Origin: Rhodospirillales bacterium
GTDB lineage: Bacteria > Pseudomonadota > Alphaproteobacteria > Rhodospirillales > Shumkoniaceae
NCBI GenBank assembly: GCA_028281785.1
Contig: JANQJG010000008.1
Location: forward strand, 1 to 40,088
Direction of reading: 5' to 3'
DNA: 40,088 nucleotides
The notes under the pieces are model-generated. The model was given only the letters and a program-made list of their open reading frames with translations, was not told the DNA's origin and did not search any database. A program made the position numbers and the translations under genes. Shown piece after piece: positions 26,256-36,157 of this stretch (its first letter is position 1; each line of letters starts with the position of its first letter).

Positions 26256-26912
26256 ATGGGCGGATCTTTTGATTTGGACAACGTTCCCCCGGGGGTGATG
26301 ACGCCGGCGGCCTTTCAGGCCCGGCTCGGTGTTTCCGATATGGTCCTCGAGCGGCTGGGGCGGTTTGTCGATCTTCTCCACAACTGGCAGCGGGGCATGA
26401 ATTTGGTCAGCGCCGCCAGCCTGCGGGATGTCTGGCGGCGCCATATCCTGGACTCCGCCCAGCTTCATCGGTATTTGCCGCCGGGCCGGCCGACGCTCGT
26501 CGATTTGGGCAGCGGGGCCGGGTTCCCCGGTCTGGTCCTGGCCATCATGGGTGGGGCCGAGGTCCATTTGATCGAGAGCCAGGGGCGGCGTTGCGTTTTC
26601 CTGCGTGAAGCTCTCCGCGCGACCGGGACGTCCGCGGTCGTGCATCAGGCTCGAATCGAGTCGGTGGCGCCGATTTCGGCCGATGTGGTGACCGCGCGGG
26701 CCTGCGCCCCGCTTCCTCGGCTGCTGACCTATGCCGCGGAATTCCTTGCTTCCGAGGGGTGCTGTCTTTTTCTAAAGGGACAAGATGTTGAAGGGGAATT
26801 GACGGATACCCACAAAAACTGGAAACTGGTGGTCAATCGGCACCAAAGTTTGTCTGATCCGTCGGGTGTCGTTTTGAGGGTTGAGGATGTGAGTCGGCGT
26901 GATGCTGCATAG
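26256..26912 (+). CDS. rsmG: 16S rRNA (guanine527-N7)-methyltransferase RsmG (GidB)
   Basis: SAM-dependent methyltransferase that modifies G527 of 16S rRNA. The SAM site is VDLGSGAGFPGL (82-93), preceded by NLVSAASLRDVWRRHILDS, the family signature. The 218-residue length is normal. The first ATG (26256) was taken; ATG 26298 is an alternative that would drop an N-terminus with little conservation. The stop overlaps the start of parA, so it is coupled to parAB. Confidence 0.95.
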   Translation: MGGSFDLDNVPPGVMTPAAFQARLGVSDMVLERLGRFVDLLHNWQRGMNLVSAASLRDVWRRHILDSAQLHRYLPPGRPTLVDLGSGAGFPGLVLAIMGGAEVHLIESQGRRCVFLREALRATGTSAVVHQARIESVAPISADVVTARACAPLPRLLTYAAEFLASEGCCLFLKGQDVEGELTDTHKNWKLVVNRHQSLSDPSGVVLRVEDVSRRDAA

Positions 26913-27711
26913 TCTCGAAACCGAACAACCGGACCGTCCGCGCATTCTGGCTGTCGCCAATCAGAAGGGCGGAGTGGGGAAGACGACCACGGCGATCAAT
27001 CTCGCCACCGCGCTCGCGGCAATTCGAAAGCGGGTCCTGATCATCGATCTCGATCCACAGGGCAATGCTAGCACGGGCCTCGGCATTCCCCGAACCGCGA
27101 GGACCGTCACCTCCTATCATCTCCTGATCGGGCAGACTCCGGTGCAGAAGGCGGTTCTTGAAACGGATATCCCGGGTCTTTACATCGTTCCGTCCGATGT
27201 GGATCTGACGGGCGCCGAAATCGAGCTCGTCTCGGTTGATCGGCGGGAGTATCAGCTGCGTCAGGCGATCGAGCGGGCCTCTCTCGACTTCGATTTTGTC
27301 CTGATCGATTGCCCGCCGGCCCTTGGGCTGCTGACCATCAACGCGCTTGTCGCCGCCCAGGCCGTTCTGGTTCCTCTGCAATGCGAGTTCTTCGCCCTTG
27401 AGGGCGTGACCCACTTGATCCGGACGATCGAGCGGGTCAAACGGTACTTCAATCCGGAGCTGGAGATTCAAGGCATCGTTCTGACCATGTTCGATCGCCG
27501 CAACAACCTCTCGGGAATGGTCGCCAGCGATGTCCGCGCCTTTTTCGGTGACAAGGTGTATGAAACGGTGATCCCCCGGAATGTCCGGATATCCGAGGCG
27601 CCGTCCCATGGTCGCCCGGCGCTGATCTACGACATGCGTTGCGCCGGATCGCAGGCTTACCTTGCACTGGCGAGCGAGGTCATTCGACGCGAACGTCTGG
27701 AGGCGGCATGA
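26902..27711 (+). CDS. parA: Chromosome partitioning ATPase ParA
   Basis: Deviant Walker ATPase that binds nucleoid DNA and moves ParB-parS complexes. QKGGVGKTTT (21-30) is the deviant Walker A motif, IIDLDPQGNAS is the A' box, and FVLIDCPPALG is Walker B. No N-terminal HTH is present, so it is the short chromosomal Soj type. ATG 26902 was preferred; GTG 26899 is one codon earlier. It overlaps the rsmG end by 11 bp and the parB start. Confidence 0.98.
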   Translation: MLHSLETEQPDRPRILAVANQKGGVGKTTTAINLATALAAIRKRVLIIDLDPQGNASTGLGIPRTARTVTSYHLLIGQTPVQKAVLETDIPGLYIVPSDVDLTGAEIELVSVDRREYQLRQAIERASLDFDFVLIDCPPALGLLTINALVAAQAVLVPLQCEFFALEGVTHLIRTIERVKRYFNPELEIQGIVLTMFDRRNNLSGMVASDVRAFFGDKVYETVIPRNVRISEAPSHGRPALIYDMRCAGSQAYLALASEVIRRERLEAA

Positions 27712-29027
27712 TGGCCAGCGAGGGAAAACGGCCCAATCTGGGGCGGGGCCTCTCGGCGCTGCTCGGCGAGGAATCCGTGGAGTCCCAGGATGTACCCGAG
27801 GGGCGCCCGATCCAGACGATTCCAATCGAAAACCTGCACCCTGGACGGTATCAGCCGCGCCACCGGATGGATGACGAGCATTTACAGGAGCTCGCGCAGT
27901 CGATCGGCGACAAGGGCATTCTGCAGCCGCTCCTCGTGCGCCGTGACCCGACCAACGGGACGGAGTTCGAGATCATCGCGGGAGAGCGCCGCTGGCGCGC
28001 GGCCCAGCTGGCGCGTATCCATGAAGTCCCGGTTATCGTCAAGGAATTGAGCGATCAGGAAGCCCTGGAAATTGGCCTGGTGGAAAACCTTCAGCGGGAG
28101 GACCTGTCGCCGCTGGAGGAAGCCGAGGGCTATCGCCGTCTGAAGGACGAGTTCGACTATACGCAGGAAGAACTGGCGTCGTCGCTGGGGAAAAGCCGCA
28201 GCCATGTCGCCAACACGATGCGTCTTCTTACGCTTCCAGATGCGGTCAAGGCTCTCCTCGATGACGGAGAACTGACCGCGGGCCACGCGCGGGCGCTCAT
28301 CAATGCCGAAGACCCTGTGGGGCTGGCGAGGAAGGTCGCGCGCCGGGGCCTCAATGTGCGCCAGACGGAAAAACTTGCTCAGGGCCGCGCGAAGCCCGCG
28401 CGTCCGGCCCCGGAGCCCGAGAAGGACTCCGATACGCTCGCGCTGGAGCGGGATCTGTCAAATCTGTTGGGGCTCAGGGTCGGCATCCAGTTTCGGGGCG
28501 GGCGCGGCAGCCTGACCATACACTACGAGTCCCTGGAGCAACTTGACGATATTCTTCATCGCCTCAGCCAGGGAGCGCACGGTACGCCCGCCGAATCGGA
28601 TCCGCTGCTGGGGCTGGACGGGTCCGGGATGGACGATGTATTGGCTCTGGATGTCGATTTGACGTCCGAGGATGTCGCGGAAGAGCAGATCCTGGGCGAC
28701 TTGAACGGAGAGTTGGTCGATCCTGTCTCCGAACCGTTCGCGGATGACTCCTCTTCCGTCGAGGCTCTGTTGGACGAGGTGGAGCTGGATCTCGACAGTT
28801 TGGATGTTCCCGGCCCCGAGAATGACGTTGTGGAGCCGTTGGCCACCGATGACGCGATGTCGGGCGAGGGTGTTCTCGATGACCCCCTTTCGGGAGACGG
28901 CGACGCCGCCGGCGAGACCGACTCCCGCGACGCGGCGGCTCCAAGCATTGAGGACGAGGGCCTGGAGACAGGCGACGAGGCCCAAGAGGCCGATATCGAA
29001 CCCCTGTCGAAGCCCGACCCGAGCTGA
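27708..29027 (+). CDS. parB: Chromosome partitioning protein ParB with long acidic tail
   Basis: CTP-dependent DNA clamp that loads at parS. NLGRGLSALLG (10-20) is the ParA-contacting N-terminus, GERRWRA (92-98) is a CTPase motif, and the HTH spans about 150-175 (TQEELASSLGKSRSHVANTM). The usual C-terminal dimer domain ends near 288. Residues 291-439 are extra: 47 of 149 are D or E and only 2 are K or R, with no recognisable fold. The family is normally about 290 residues. ATG 27708 overlaps the parA stop; ATG 27711 is better spaced from GGAGG (27699-27703). Confidence 0.97.
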   Translation: MMASEGKRPNLGRGLSALLGEESVESQDVPEGRPIQTIPIENLHPGRYQPRHRMDDEHLQELAQSIGDKGILQPLLVRRDPTNGTEFEIIAGERRWRAAQLARIHEVPVIVKELSDQEALEIGLVENLQREDLSPLEEAEGYRRLKDEFDYTQEELASSLGKSRSHVANTMRLLTLPDAVKALLDDGELTAGHARALINAEDPVGLARKVARRGLNVRQTEKLAQGRAKPARPAPEPEKDSDTLALERDLSNLLGLRVGIQFRGGRGSLTIHYESLEQLDDILHRLSQGAHGTPAESDPLLGLDGSGMDDVLALDVDLTSEDVAEEQILGDLNGELVDPVSEPFADDSSSVEALLDEVELDLDSLDVPGPENDVVEPLATDDAMSGEGVLDDPLSGDGDAAGETDSRDAAAPSIEDEGLETGDEAQEADIEPLSKPDPS

Positions 29028-29067
29028 GCCGAAACGTTCCTCCGATTCCGGCTCACAACACCATCTT

Positions 29068-30114
29068 CTAGCGATTGCCGTGTTGCCGGGGCCGCTGCGG
29101 GCCGCCAAGTTTGGCGGTCTCGTGGAGAACCCGGCCGCAAATGGCCTCGGCGGGAAGGCCGGTGGTTTTACAGTTCAATTCCGCTTCCGTCAGAAGGGCC
29201 AGGACCCGCGATATCCGGCCGCAATCCCAGCGGCTGACTTGTCTTTTGAACGATCCGGCTAAGCGAAAGATGACGGGCGGCCTGAGCGTGCTCATGGCTT
29301 GGTCCAACCTGCGGCCATCCTCGACGAGGGCTCGGACGAGATGAAGTCTTTGGAAGTGCCGCATATTGGCCCGGATCAGGCTGACGGGCTGAAGGCCTTC
29401 GGCGTGGGCCCGAGCTAGGGAGCGATCAAGCCCGGCCACGTCGCCGTCAGCTGCCGCGTAGGCCACGTCTTCCAACGAGGCCGTCATCGTATCCCCGATA
29501 CAGGCTTGCGCGTCCTCGACCGTGATCTTTCCCGAACGGCCCTTGAAAAGCGCCAGCTTCTCGAGTTCGTTCCGGGTCAGCGCCCGGTCGGCTCCGAGAT
29601 TTTCGTTGAGGTAGGCGAGGGCCTCGGGCGACGCGGTGAGATCATGGCGTTTGAGCGTTTCCCGTATCACGCTGGACAAGCTACGGGCGTCGTCGCCATA
29701 GCAGGCGATGGCCGCCGCGGTGTCCGCCTGTTCGAACAGGCGCCGCAGGCTCGAACGGGGTCCGAGCTCCCCGGATTGCACAAGAACCAGCGCGTCTCCG
29801 GCCGGGTTGTCGATAAAAGCCTTGAGCGGCTTCGTCAGGACGTCCCCAGCATCTCGAATGCGGACGACCCGTCGGCCGCCGGTGAAGGATATCGCGGCCG
29901 CCTCGTCGGATAGGCGAGCCGGATCGGATCGCAGCGTCGCGCCTGTCAATTCGACGACCCGGAAAGGATCGGACAGGTCGTCCACGATTTTTCTGGAGAG
30001 CGTATCGGCCCGTTCCCGCACGAGTCCGCTATCGGGCCCGTAAATCAGCACGCATTGGAAACCGGGATCCGGAGAGCCCAGAAAGGCATTCAGTTTCGCA
30101 CCGCTGACTTTCAC
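29068..30114 (-). CDS. holA: DNA polymerase III delta subunit
   Basis: The clamp-loader subunit that opens the beta sliding clamp. The 348-residue protein starts [12 protein letters not shown] and has LIYGPDSGLVRERAD (23-37), the degenerate P-loop region of delta, and the family C-terminal helical collar (GLDRSLARAHAEGLQPVSLI). It is convergent with parB across 40 bp. The ATG overlaps the lptE stop (ATGA), placing it at the end of the leuS-lptE-holA operon, a common arrangement. Confidence 0.95.
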   Translation of the reverse strand: MKVSGAKLNAFLGSPDPGFQCVLIYGPDSGLVRERADTLSRKIVDDLSDPFRVVELTGATLRSDPARLSDEAAAISFTGGRRVVRIRDAGDVLTKPLKAFIDNPAGDALVLVQSGELGPRSSLRRLFEQADTAAAIACYGDDARSLSSVIRETLKRHDLTASPEALAYLNENLGADRALTRNELEKLALFKGRSGKITVEDAQACIGDTMTASLEDVAYAAADGDVAGLDRSLARAHAEGLQPVSLIRANMRHFQRLHLVRALVEDGRRLDQAMSTLRPPVIFRLAGSFKRQVSRWDCGRISRVLALLTEAELNCKTTGLPAEAICGRVLHETAKLGGPQRPRQHGNR

Positions 30115-30635
30115 GATTCCGGTGCGCGTTTGGCCGTCAGTTCCCGCCTTAGGAAAAGGGCGAGGCGGGTCGTGATGTTCTCCGCCATCTGTCCGGCGGC
30201 GCGTTCCTGCGCGTCGCGTTCGGCGACAAGGGTGGCGAAGTCGGCCGACAAGATGTTGTAGCTGCTGACGACGAAACTCGAATCCGAGAAAACCCTCTCG
30301 TTGGTTTCGGTATCGATGAGCGAGTAGGACGCGTTCAGCCGGTAATTCGCGCGTGTGGAGACCTCGTCCTTCTCGACGGCCAACTCTTGAATGCTGTCTC
30401 GAAGCCTGACCGTCAGAACATAGCGAGTGTCCGCGGCCTGCCCACCGGGGTTGAGCTGGTTGAGCAGCTCATTCCGTACCTGTTGTCCCAGCCGGTCCCG
30501 TATGGGGCTCACACGGATGCTGCTCAATTCGGCCGCGACCTCGCTTCGGCCGCCGCCTCCATAGAGCGGGCGAAAGCCGCAAGCCCCGATCAGGCTTGCC
30601 GCGACGGCAATTGTAAGAATTCTAAACCACCACAT
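30111..30635 (-). CDS. lptE: LPS-assembly lipoprotein LptE
   Basis: Plugs the LptD barrel at the outer membrane and helps insert lipopolysaccharide. The 174-residue precursor has a signal peptide with lipobox LIGAC (Cys19), then GFRPLYGG, the family start. It overlaps leuS by 14 bp upstream and holA by 4 bp downstream, so all three are translationally linked. Confidence 0.93.
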   Translation of the reverse strand: MWWFRILTIAVAASLIGACGFRPLYGGGGRSEVAAELSSIRVSPIRDRLGQQVRNELLNQLNPGGQAADTRYVLTVRLRDSIQELAVEKDEVSTRANYRLNASYSLIDTETNERVFSDSSFVVSSYNILSADFATLVAERDAQERAAGQMAENITTRLALFLRRELTAKRAPES

Positions 30636-33186
30636 TGATGATCCGATTGGGAACGATGATGACTTTACGAACGCCGCTTTCTCCGACGGCGCGCGACACG
30701 TTTGGTAGGGCCATCGCCGCCGACTCCGCTTCTTCCCGCGAGCTGTCCCGCGGAAGATCGACGGTGCCGCGCAGCTTGCCGTTGACCTGAACCGCGATGG
30801 TGACGCTGTCTTCCTCGAGCAGGGCCGGATCGTACTCCGGCCAGGCCGTATCCGCGAGCAGCGTGCCGTGCCCCAGCCGCTGCCACAGCTCTTCCGCCAG
30901 ATGCGGCATCATCGGGCCGATAAGGCGGACGATGGCGTCCTGTGCTTCCCGCAAGACCCAGGCGCTGCCGTCCTCGGACGGCTTCAGGCTCTCCGCCGCA
31001 TTCGTCAGCTCGCGAATGCGGGCGACCGCCTTGTTGAAATGGAACCGATCCAAGTCCTGGGATACTGCCGCGATCGTCTTGTGGATCAGCCGGTGGACGG
31101 TATCGGCGGGCGGTGACAGCGACTCCGGCTTGGGGGAGCCGGAAGGCGGCAATTCGACCGCGCATTCCGTCACCATGCGCCAAAGCCGGTTGGTGTACCG
31201 CCAGGCACCTTCGATCCCCGCCTCGGTCCACTCGGAGTCCCGGTCCGGCGGGCTATCCGAAAGCACGAACAGGCGTGCCGTATCCGCGCCATACTGGCTG
31301 ATGATATGCTCGGGGTCGACAACGTTCCGTTTCGACTTGCTCATACTCTCGGCCGGGCCGACGGTAACCGGGGTTCCGTCGTCGGTCTTGACTGCGGATC
31401 CGTCTTCGAGCCACCGGACTTCCTCCGGATAGAGCCATTTTCCACTCTGATCGCGATAGGTTTCGTGGCAAATCATGCCCTGTGTCATCAGGCCGGCAAA
31501 GGGTTCGTCCACGCCGATATAGCCGCACTGCTTGAGCGCGCGCATGAAGAAGCGCGAATAGAGCAGATGCAGGACCGCGTGCTCGATGCCGCCGATATAC
31601 TGATCGACCGGCATCCAATAGTCGACGGCTGCCCGGTCGAACGCGGTGCCGGCCTGGGCCGAGCAGAAGCGGGCGAAATACCAGGACGATTCGACGAAGG
31701 TATCGAAAGTGTCCGTCTCTCGCCGGGCCGGCCGTCCGCATTTGGGACAATCAACCTGCTTCCAGGTCGGGTGATGCTCCAGGGGGTTGCCCGGTTTGTC
31801 GAAACTCACATCCTCGGGCAGGAGGACGGGCAGATCGGTCTCCGGAACCGGGACGACACCGCAGTCCGCGCAGTGGATGACCGGGATCGGGCACCCCCAA
31901 TAGCGCTGCCGCGATACGCCCCAATCGCGCAGGCGGTAATTGATCGCCTTTTCGCCGGCCCCAGCGGCTTCCAGGCGCCGGGCGGCTTCGTTCTTGGCCT
32001 CCTCGACCGTCATGCCGTTCAGAAATTCGGAATTGATCAGGCGGCCTTCGCCGGTATAGGCCTCGTCGCCTATGGTGAAATCACCGGCGTCCGTATCCTC
32101 CGGCGCGACCACCGGAATGACGTCCAAACCGTACTTTCGCGCGAAATCCAGGTCGCGCTGATCATGGGCGGGACAACCGAAAATGGCTCCCGTGCCATAC
32201 TCCATGAGGACGAAATTGGCGACATAGACCGGCAGTTCCTTGCCTTCCACGAAGGGGTGCCGGGCCCGGATGCCGGTGTCAAAGCCCTTCTTTTCCGCCG
32301 TCTCGATGGCCGCCTCGCTGGTGCCAAGCCGGTTGCATTCGGCGATAAAGTCGGTCAACTCGGCATTGTCTTCGGCCAGCTCAAGGGCGATTGGGTGGTT
32401 GGCGGCGATGGCGCAGAAAGAGGCGCCGAAGATCGTGTCCTGGCGTGTCGTGTAGACTTCCAGCCGGTCGCTGCGTCCCTTAAGGGAGAACAGCATGCGC
32501 GCCCCTTCCGAGCGCCCGATCCAGTTCGCCTGCATCAGCCGCACGCGCTCGGGCCAGCGCTCCAGCCCATCCAGCGCCTCGAGCAGCTCGTCGGCGAAGG
32601 CGGTGATGCGGAAGAACCACTGGCTCAGCTGACGTTTCTCGACCAGCTCGCCGGAACGCCAGCCGCGGCCGTCGATCACCTGTTCGTTGGCCAGCACGGT
32701 CTGCTCGACCGGGTCCCAATTGACCCAGGACTCCTTGCGATAGGCCAATCCGGCCCCGAGGAAGTCCAGGAACATCTTTTGCTCGTGCCGGTAGTAGTCC
32801 GCTTCGCAGGTGGCCAGCTCACGCGACCAGTCATAGGAGAACCCCATGTTGCGGAGCTGGCCGCGCATGGTGGCGATGTTTTCCCGGGTCCATGTCGCCG
32901 GCGGCACGCGGTTCTGAATCGCCGCGTTCTCGGCCGGAAGGCCGAAGGCATCCCATCCCATGGGGTGCAGGACGTTGAAACCGCAGGCCCGCTTGTACCG
33001 GGCAACCAGGTCGCCAAGGGTATAGTTGCGGACATGGCCCATATGGATGCGGCCCGAGGGGTAGGGAAACATCTCGAGCACGTAGTATTTCGGTTTGGCG
33101 GTGTCTTCGCGAACCTTGAAGCTTTCGCGGGAAGCCCAGATGTCCCGCCACTTGGATTCCGTTTCCTTGAAATTGTACCGCGCCAT
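30622..33186 (-). CDS. leuS: Leucyl-tRNA synthetase
   Basis: Class I synthetase that charges tRNA-Leu. The HIGH-type motif is HMGH (48-51), the editing CP1 domain lies in the middle, and the KMSKS-type motif is MSKSK (615-619). CPKCGRP with a nearby CADCG are zinc-binding cysteine pairs. The 854-residue length is typical. I chose ATG 33186 because the family begins [13 protein letters not shown]; the open frame extends further but has no similarity. It follows the DUF3576 gene by 167 bp in which I see no gene. Confidence 0.97.
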   Translation of the reverse strand: MARYNFKETESKWRDIWASRESFKVREDTAKPKYYVLEMFPYPSGRIHMGHVRNYTLGDLVARYKRACGFNVLHPMGWDAFGLPAENAAIQNRVPPATWTRENIATMRGQLRNMGFSYDWSRELATCEADYYRHEQKMFLDFLGAGLAYRKESWVNWDPVEQTVLANEQVIDGRGWRSGELVEKRQLSQWFFRITAFADELLEALDGLERWPERVRLMQANWIGRSEGARMLFSLKGRSDRLEVYTTRQDTIFGASFCAIAANHPIALELAEDNAELTDFIAECNRLGTSEAAIETAEKKGFDTGIRARHPFVEGKELPVYVANFVLMEYGTGAIFGCPAHDQRDLDFARKYGLDVIPVVAPEDTDAGDFTIGDEAYTGEGRLINSEFLNGMTVEEAKNEAARRLEAAGAGEKAINYRLRDWGVSRQRYWGCPIPVIHCADCGVVPVPETDLPVLLPEDVSFDKPGNPLEHHPTWKQVDCPKCGRPARRETDTFDTFVESSWYFARFCSAQAGTAFDRAAVDYWMPVDQYIGGIEHAVLHLLYSRFFMRALKQCGYIGVDEPFAGLMTQGMICHETYRDQSGKWLYPEEVRWLEDGSAVKTDDGTPVTVGPAESMSKSKRNVVDPEHIISQYGADTARLFVLSDSPPDRDSEWTEAGIEGAWRYTNRLWRMVTECAVELPPSGSPKPESLSPPADTVHRLIHKTIAAVSQDLDRFHFNKAVARIRELTNAAESLKPSEDGSAWVLREAQDAIVRLIGPMMPHLAEELWQRLGHGTLLADTAWPEYDPALLEEDSVTIAVQVNGKLRGTVDLPRDSSREEAESAAMALPNVSRAVGESGVRKVIIVPNRIINVVV

Positions 33187-33353
33187 CCTGCTTCGCGTTC
33201 CTTGCTCTGTTTCTTGTCGGTTGGACGACGGAGACTGCAATCGTCGATCGGGCGAGGGGCCTATAATACCCCGCCGCCGGTCATGAGGTGTGGAGGTAGT
33301 CGACCGCGCCGGAGAGCGCGCGCCTTGCCACGCGCCGCCGATGGTTGGATCCC

Positions 33354-33893
33354 TTACTGCTCGACCGTTTCATATCGAAGCTGACGCGCCTTCATGAGGA
33401 TCGCGTCCTCGATCTTGATGGCCGTTTCGTCGGGAACCGAAGAGTCGCGCCAAGTGCCGCTAGGGTCCTGCACCTGACGAAATACCGAGACCTTGACCCC
33501 GTCGGCGCGAAGGGCGCGCCCGAGGATATAGACGTTGAGCTTGAACCGCTCGTTTTCCGGGGTGTCCGCCGGCGTGTACCAATCCGTAATGATGACGCCC
33601 CCAAACGGGTCGGCGGATGTCACCGGCATGAACAGAATGGTATCGAGAGATGCCCGCCAAAGGAAGCTGTTGACCCCGATTCCGGTGGTTTCCCCCGGGC
33701 TAAGGCGCTTGCGGCCGCCAATGGTAAAGCCGTCTTCGCCGAAGACCGAACCGGCGCGGGTTTTGCGTTCGTCCTCGGGCGTGACCAAGTTGTCCAGGCT
33801 CGTGACCTCGGTCGGTCCGCTGCAGGCGGCAACGGCGCCGAACAGCGTCAGCGCGGCGAAGACGGACAAGAGCTTTCGCGGACATGTCTTCAT
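33354..33893 (-). CDS. DUF3576 lipoprotein
   Basis: A 179-residue precursor with a signal peptide and lipobox VAAC (Cys24). The mature part has the DUF3576 features [28 protein letters not shown] and [20 protein letters not shown]. Predicted to sit in the outer membrane or periplasm; the function of the family is unknown. ATG 33893 was chosen because it directly precedes the signal peptide. A position just upstream of leuS is common in alphaproteobacteria. Confidence 0.9.
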   Translation of the reverse strand: MKTCPRKLLSVFAALTLFGAVAACSGPTEVTSLDNLVTPEDERKTRAGSVFGEDGFTIGGRKRLSPGETTGIGVNSFLWRASLDTILFMPVTSADPFGGVIITDWYTPADTPENERFKLNVYILGRALRADGVKVSVFRQVQDPSGTWRDSSVPDETAIKIEDAILMKARQLRYETVEQ

Positions 33894-33986
33894 GGCGCGG
33901 AGTATATGCGATGTTTTCCGCAAACTTCCAGAGCGGATCGCGATCTGATCGATAGCACTTCTCGCTCTCAAGGCCTCATGGCGTTC

Positions 33987-34022
33987 AGAAAGAAAGAAGG
34001 GCGACGGCCAACGCCGTCGCCC
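33987..34022 (-). terminator. Rho-independent terminator of the porin gene
   Basis: On the minus strand a perfect 10-bp stem GGGCGACGGC/GCCGTCGCCC (arms 34022-34013 and 34008-33999, 4-nt loop) is followed by TTCTTTCTTTCT. It begins 24 bp after the porin stop. It separates the porin from the DUF3576-leuS group downstream. Confidence 0.85.
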
Positions 34023-34046
34023 CCCAATCGAGATAAGCCTAGATGA

Positions 34047-35156
34047 TCAGAAGCTGATGCGCGTACCAACCACCCCGACATGGGCCGTGTTGTCTTCGAC
34101 GGTGCTGTCGGCTGGATCGTCGTCGACATAGTTGTACTCGGCGTACACATCGAGACCCGGGGCGACGACATAGTTGCCGCCGACCGAAACGATCGAGACC
34201 TCGTCGTCACCGGCGGGCCCGGTGTCGATCTCACCCCTGAAGTAGCCACCCGCGACCGTGTACGGGCCGGTGGAGTAGCGCAGGGCCACGTCCCACCACT
34301 GTCCGGCATCGCCGTCCGCGCCCGTGGCAACGCCCGAGTCGCCGTTGTCGTTCCAGGCGCCGGCCAGGCTCCAGCCCATGTAGTTCACGCGTGCGCCAAT
34401 GGAATAACCCCAGGCTTCGTCGACAGGTTCCGTGCTGTCCTCGGGTTCGGCGTAGCCGAAACGGCCGCTGACATGCCAGCCGAGGTCCTGGAAGTTGCCC
34501 TTGTGCTCGACGCCGACACCGATATGGTTCTCGAAGTCGCTGCCGCCGTCATCAATGATCTTGCTCAGTTCCTGACCGGTGTCCGGAGTCCAGCTCACGC
34601 CGGCGCGGAAGCCCGCGAAGCTCGGCGTGAAGTAGGTGATCTTCGTGGCGTCGCCGGAGTCCCAGCCGGTGCTGTCCGGAGCGTTGAGGTCGGAATTGAA
34701 GTTCACGGTCGAGTCGAGATCGCCGTCCCAGCCGCCCTGACCGGAGAGCACGCTGAAGCCGGCCACCTTGACCAGGTCCTCGGCGCCGTCTTCTTGGCCG
34801 AGGAAGATGGTGCCCCAGGCGCCGCCCAGGCTGATGACGATTTCGTCGGCGATGGTGCTAGCGCCGTCAAGGTCGAGTTCGACCTTGCCGCCGTACTCCA
34901 GGCCGTTGTCGGCCACGCCGTTGGCGTTGAACCGGATCTCCGCGTCGTCGATCCTGAAGTGATATCCGCGACTGGCGTTCAGGTTGTCTTCGGGAGTACC
35001 CGTCTGCTGCTCTTCGTCCTGACCCGCGAACCAGGCCTCGAAGCGGATGTAGCCGCTGACTTTCAGTTCCGGCGGTTCCGCCGCCAGCGCCTGCCCTGTC
35101 GCCAGGATCGACGCACCGACGATCGCCGTCGTTCCAAGAAGTAGTTTCCTCATCAT
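34047..35156 (-). CDS. Outer-membrane porin
   Basis: A 369-residue precursor with a signal peptide ending ALA-A near residue 25, then alternating strands typical of a 16-stranded trimeric porin of alphaproteobacteria. The chain is rich in D and G, and the last residue is phenylalanine, as needed for Bam-dependent insertion. It forms a general diffusion channel; the selectivity cannot be read here. ATG 35156 has AAGGA six bases upstream; a TTG two codons before is less likely. It has its own strong terminator. Confidence 0.93.
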   Translation of the reverse strand: MMRKLLLGTTAIVGASILATGQALAAEPPELKVSGYIRFEAWFAGQDEEQQTGTPEDNLNASRGYHFRIDDAEIRFNANGVADNGLEYGGKVELDLDGASTIADEIVISLGGAWGTIFLGQEDGAEDLVKVAGFSVLSGQGGWDGDLDSTVNFNSDLNAPDSTGWDSGDATKITYFTPSFAGFRAGVSWTPDTGQELSKIIDDGGSDFENHIGVGVEHKGNFQDLGWHVSGRFGYAEPEDSTEPVDEAWGYSIGARVNYMGWSLAGAWNDNGDSGVATGADGDAGQWWDVALRYSTGPYTVAGGYFRGEIDTGPAGDDEVSIVSVGGNYVVAPGLDVYAEYNYVDDDPADSTVEDNTAHVGVVGTRISF

Positions 35157-35455
35157 CCTCAATCCTTGAGTTCAGGCTGTGACCAGCCCCCTTGTTTACC
35201 CCTGATTGCCCCGCGTTACGAAGGACGGTTGACTACCGCGAACCCCATAGATCGACGAGGTAATCGATCCCATCAAACCGGGAAACGTGGCGTTTCGCAA
35301 CCTTCGCAAGCCCGCCGCCGTCGCTTTTTGGCTAGGTCGTGTCATTTTGGCAACAGTCTCCACACGCCTTGCGCTTTCGGGGTTTTCCAATCTCCTGGCC
35401 CGGATGCTGTGGCAAAAGAGAGACACCCGCTTCGGAGGCGGCCCGATGACTTGGT
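35157..35455. other. Intergenic region upstream of the porin gene
   Basis: About 300 bp between the start of the porin gene and the stop of the ThiE-like gene. It should hold the porin promoter on the minus strand. I see a short gaaacg/cgtttc hairpin near 35282-35297 and no convincing -35/-10 pair, no gene and no terminator. Confidence 0.5.
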
Positions 35456-36157
35456 TCAGGCGGCCCGGGCCATCGCCGCCAGCGCGCCGATACCGGCCAA
35501 TCCGACGCTTCGGCTTCCGATCAGCCGGCGGGCGCTGGCGGCATCGATTCCCCCTAGGGCATACACGGGAATCGGGCCTTCACCGCACCAGCGGGCGAAT
35601 CGCACGGGGCCCAGGCCCTGGGCGTCCGGATGGCTGGCGGTGGGGAACACCGGCGACAGCAACGCCGCGTCCACGCCGGCCTTGGCGGCGCGTCGCAGGG
35701 CGGCCGGGGAATGGGCCGCCGCCGTCACCAGCCAGCCCGGCCGCCGCCAGGCCCGCCACGCGCCGGGTCCCTGCTTGACGAGGCCCTCCGGAAGATGAAG
35801 CCCGTCGGCGCGGATGGCCATGGCGAGCCGGGCATCGCCGGCGATCAGCAGGCGCAGCCCAAGGTTTCTGCTTGCCGACCGAAGCGTCTCGGCCAGCGCC
35901 CGCCGATCCGGATGCGCGTAGTCGCGCAGGATGATCCCGCTGCCACGGGGCAGCCCGGCGATCGCCCCCTCGGGATCCGGCAGCCGGACACTGTCGGTCA
36001 GCATCAAAAGGGGAGGCAGACGTCGTGTCGTGCCGGTTCCGCCTTGGCCGTCCCCGGCGGCAGCCAAATTGAGTCGCTCGGCCAAGTTTGCTAGGGTCGG
36101 CCAAGCTTGCCGAACCGTTGTATGCCGGCGCTCGGGCGCTGAGGTGAGGGATGACAT
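35456..36157 (-). CDS. ThiE/TenI-like thiamine phosphate synthase family protein
   Basis: A TIM-barrel protein related to thiamine phosphate synthase: GIILRDY, LLIAGDARLAMAIRADGLHL and GVDAALLSPVFPTASHPDA match, and YALGGIDAASARRLI binds phosphate. No pathway neighbour is present, so it may be a second ThiE homologue. The open frame reaches an ATG at 36157, which would overlap the yggS start divergently by 7 bp and has no ribosome binding site. The true start is probably lower, for example TTG 36085. Residues 1-24 are therefore doubtful. Confidence 0.8.
   Translation of the reverse strand: MSSLTSAPERRHTTVRQAWPTLANLAERLNLAAAGDGQGGTGTTRRLPPLLMLTDSVRLPDPEGAIAGLPRGSGIILRDYAHPDRRALAETLRSASRNLGLRLLIAGDARLAMAIRADGLHLPEGLVKQGPGAWRAWRRPGWLVTAAAHSPAALRRAAKAGVDAALLSPVFPTASHPDAQGLGPVRFARWCGEGPIPVYALGGIDAASARRLIGSRSVGLAGIGALAAMARAA

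Noticed and set aside
31306-33384. A 692-codon plus-strand frame opposite leuS
   Set aside because: Shadow of leuS; its translation shows no family motif.
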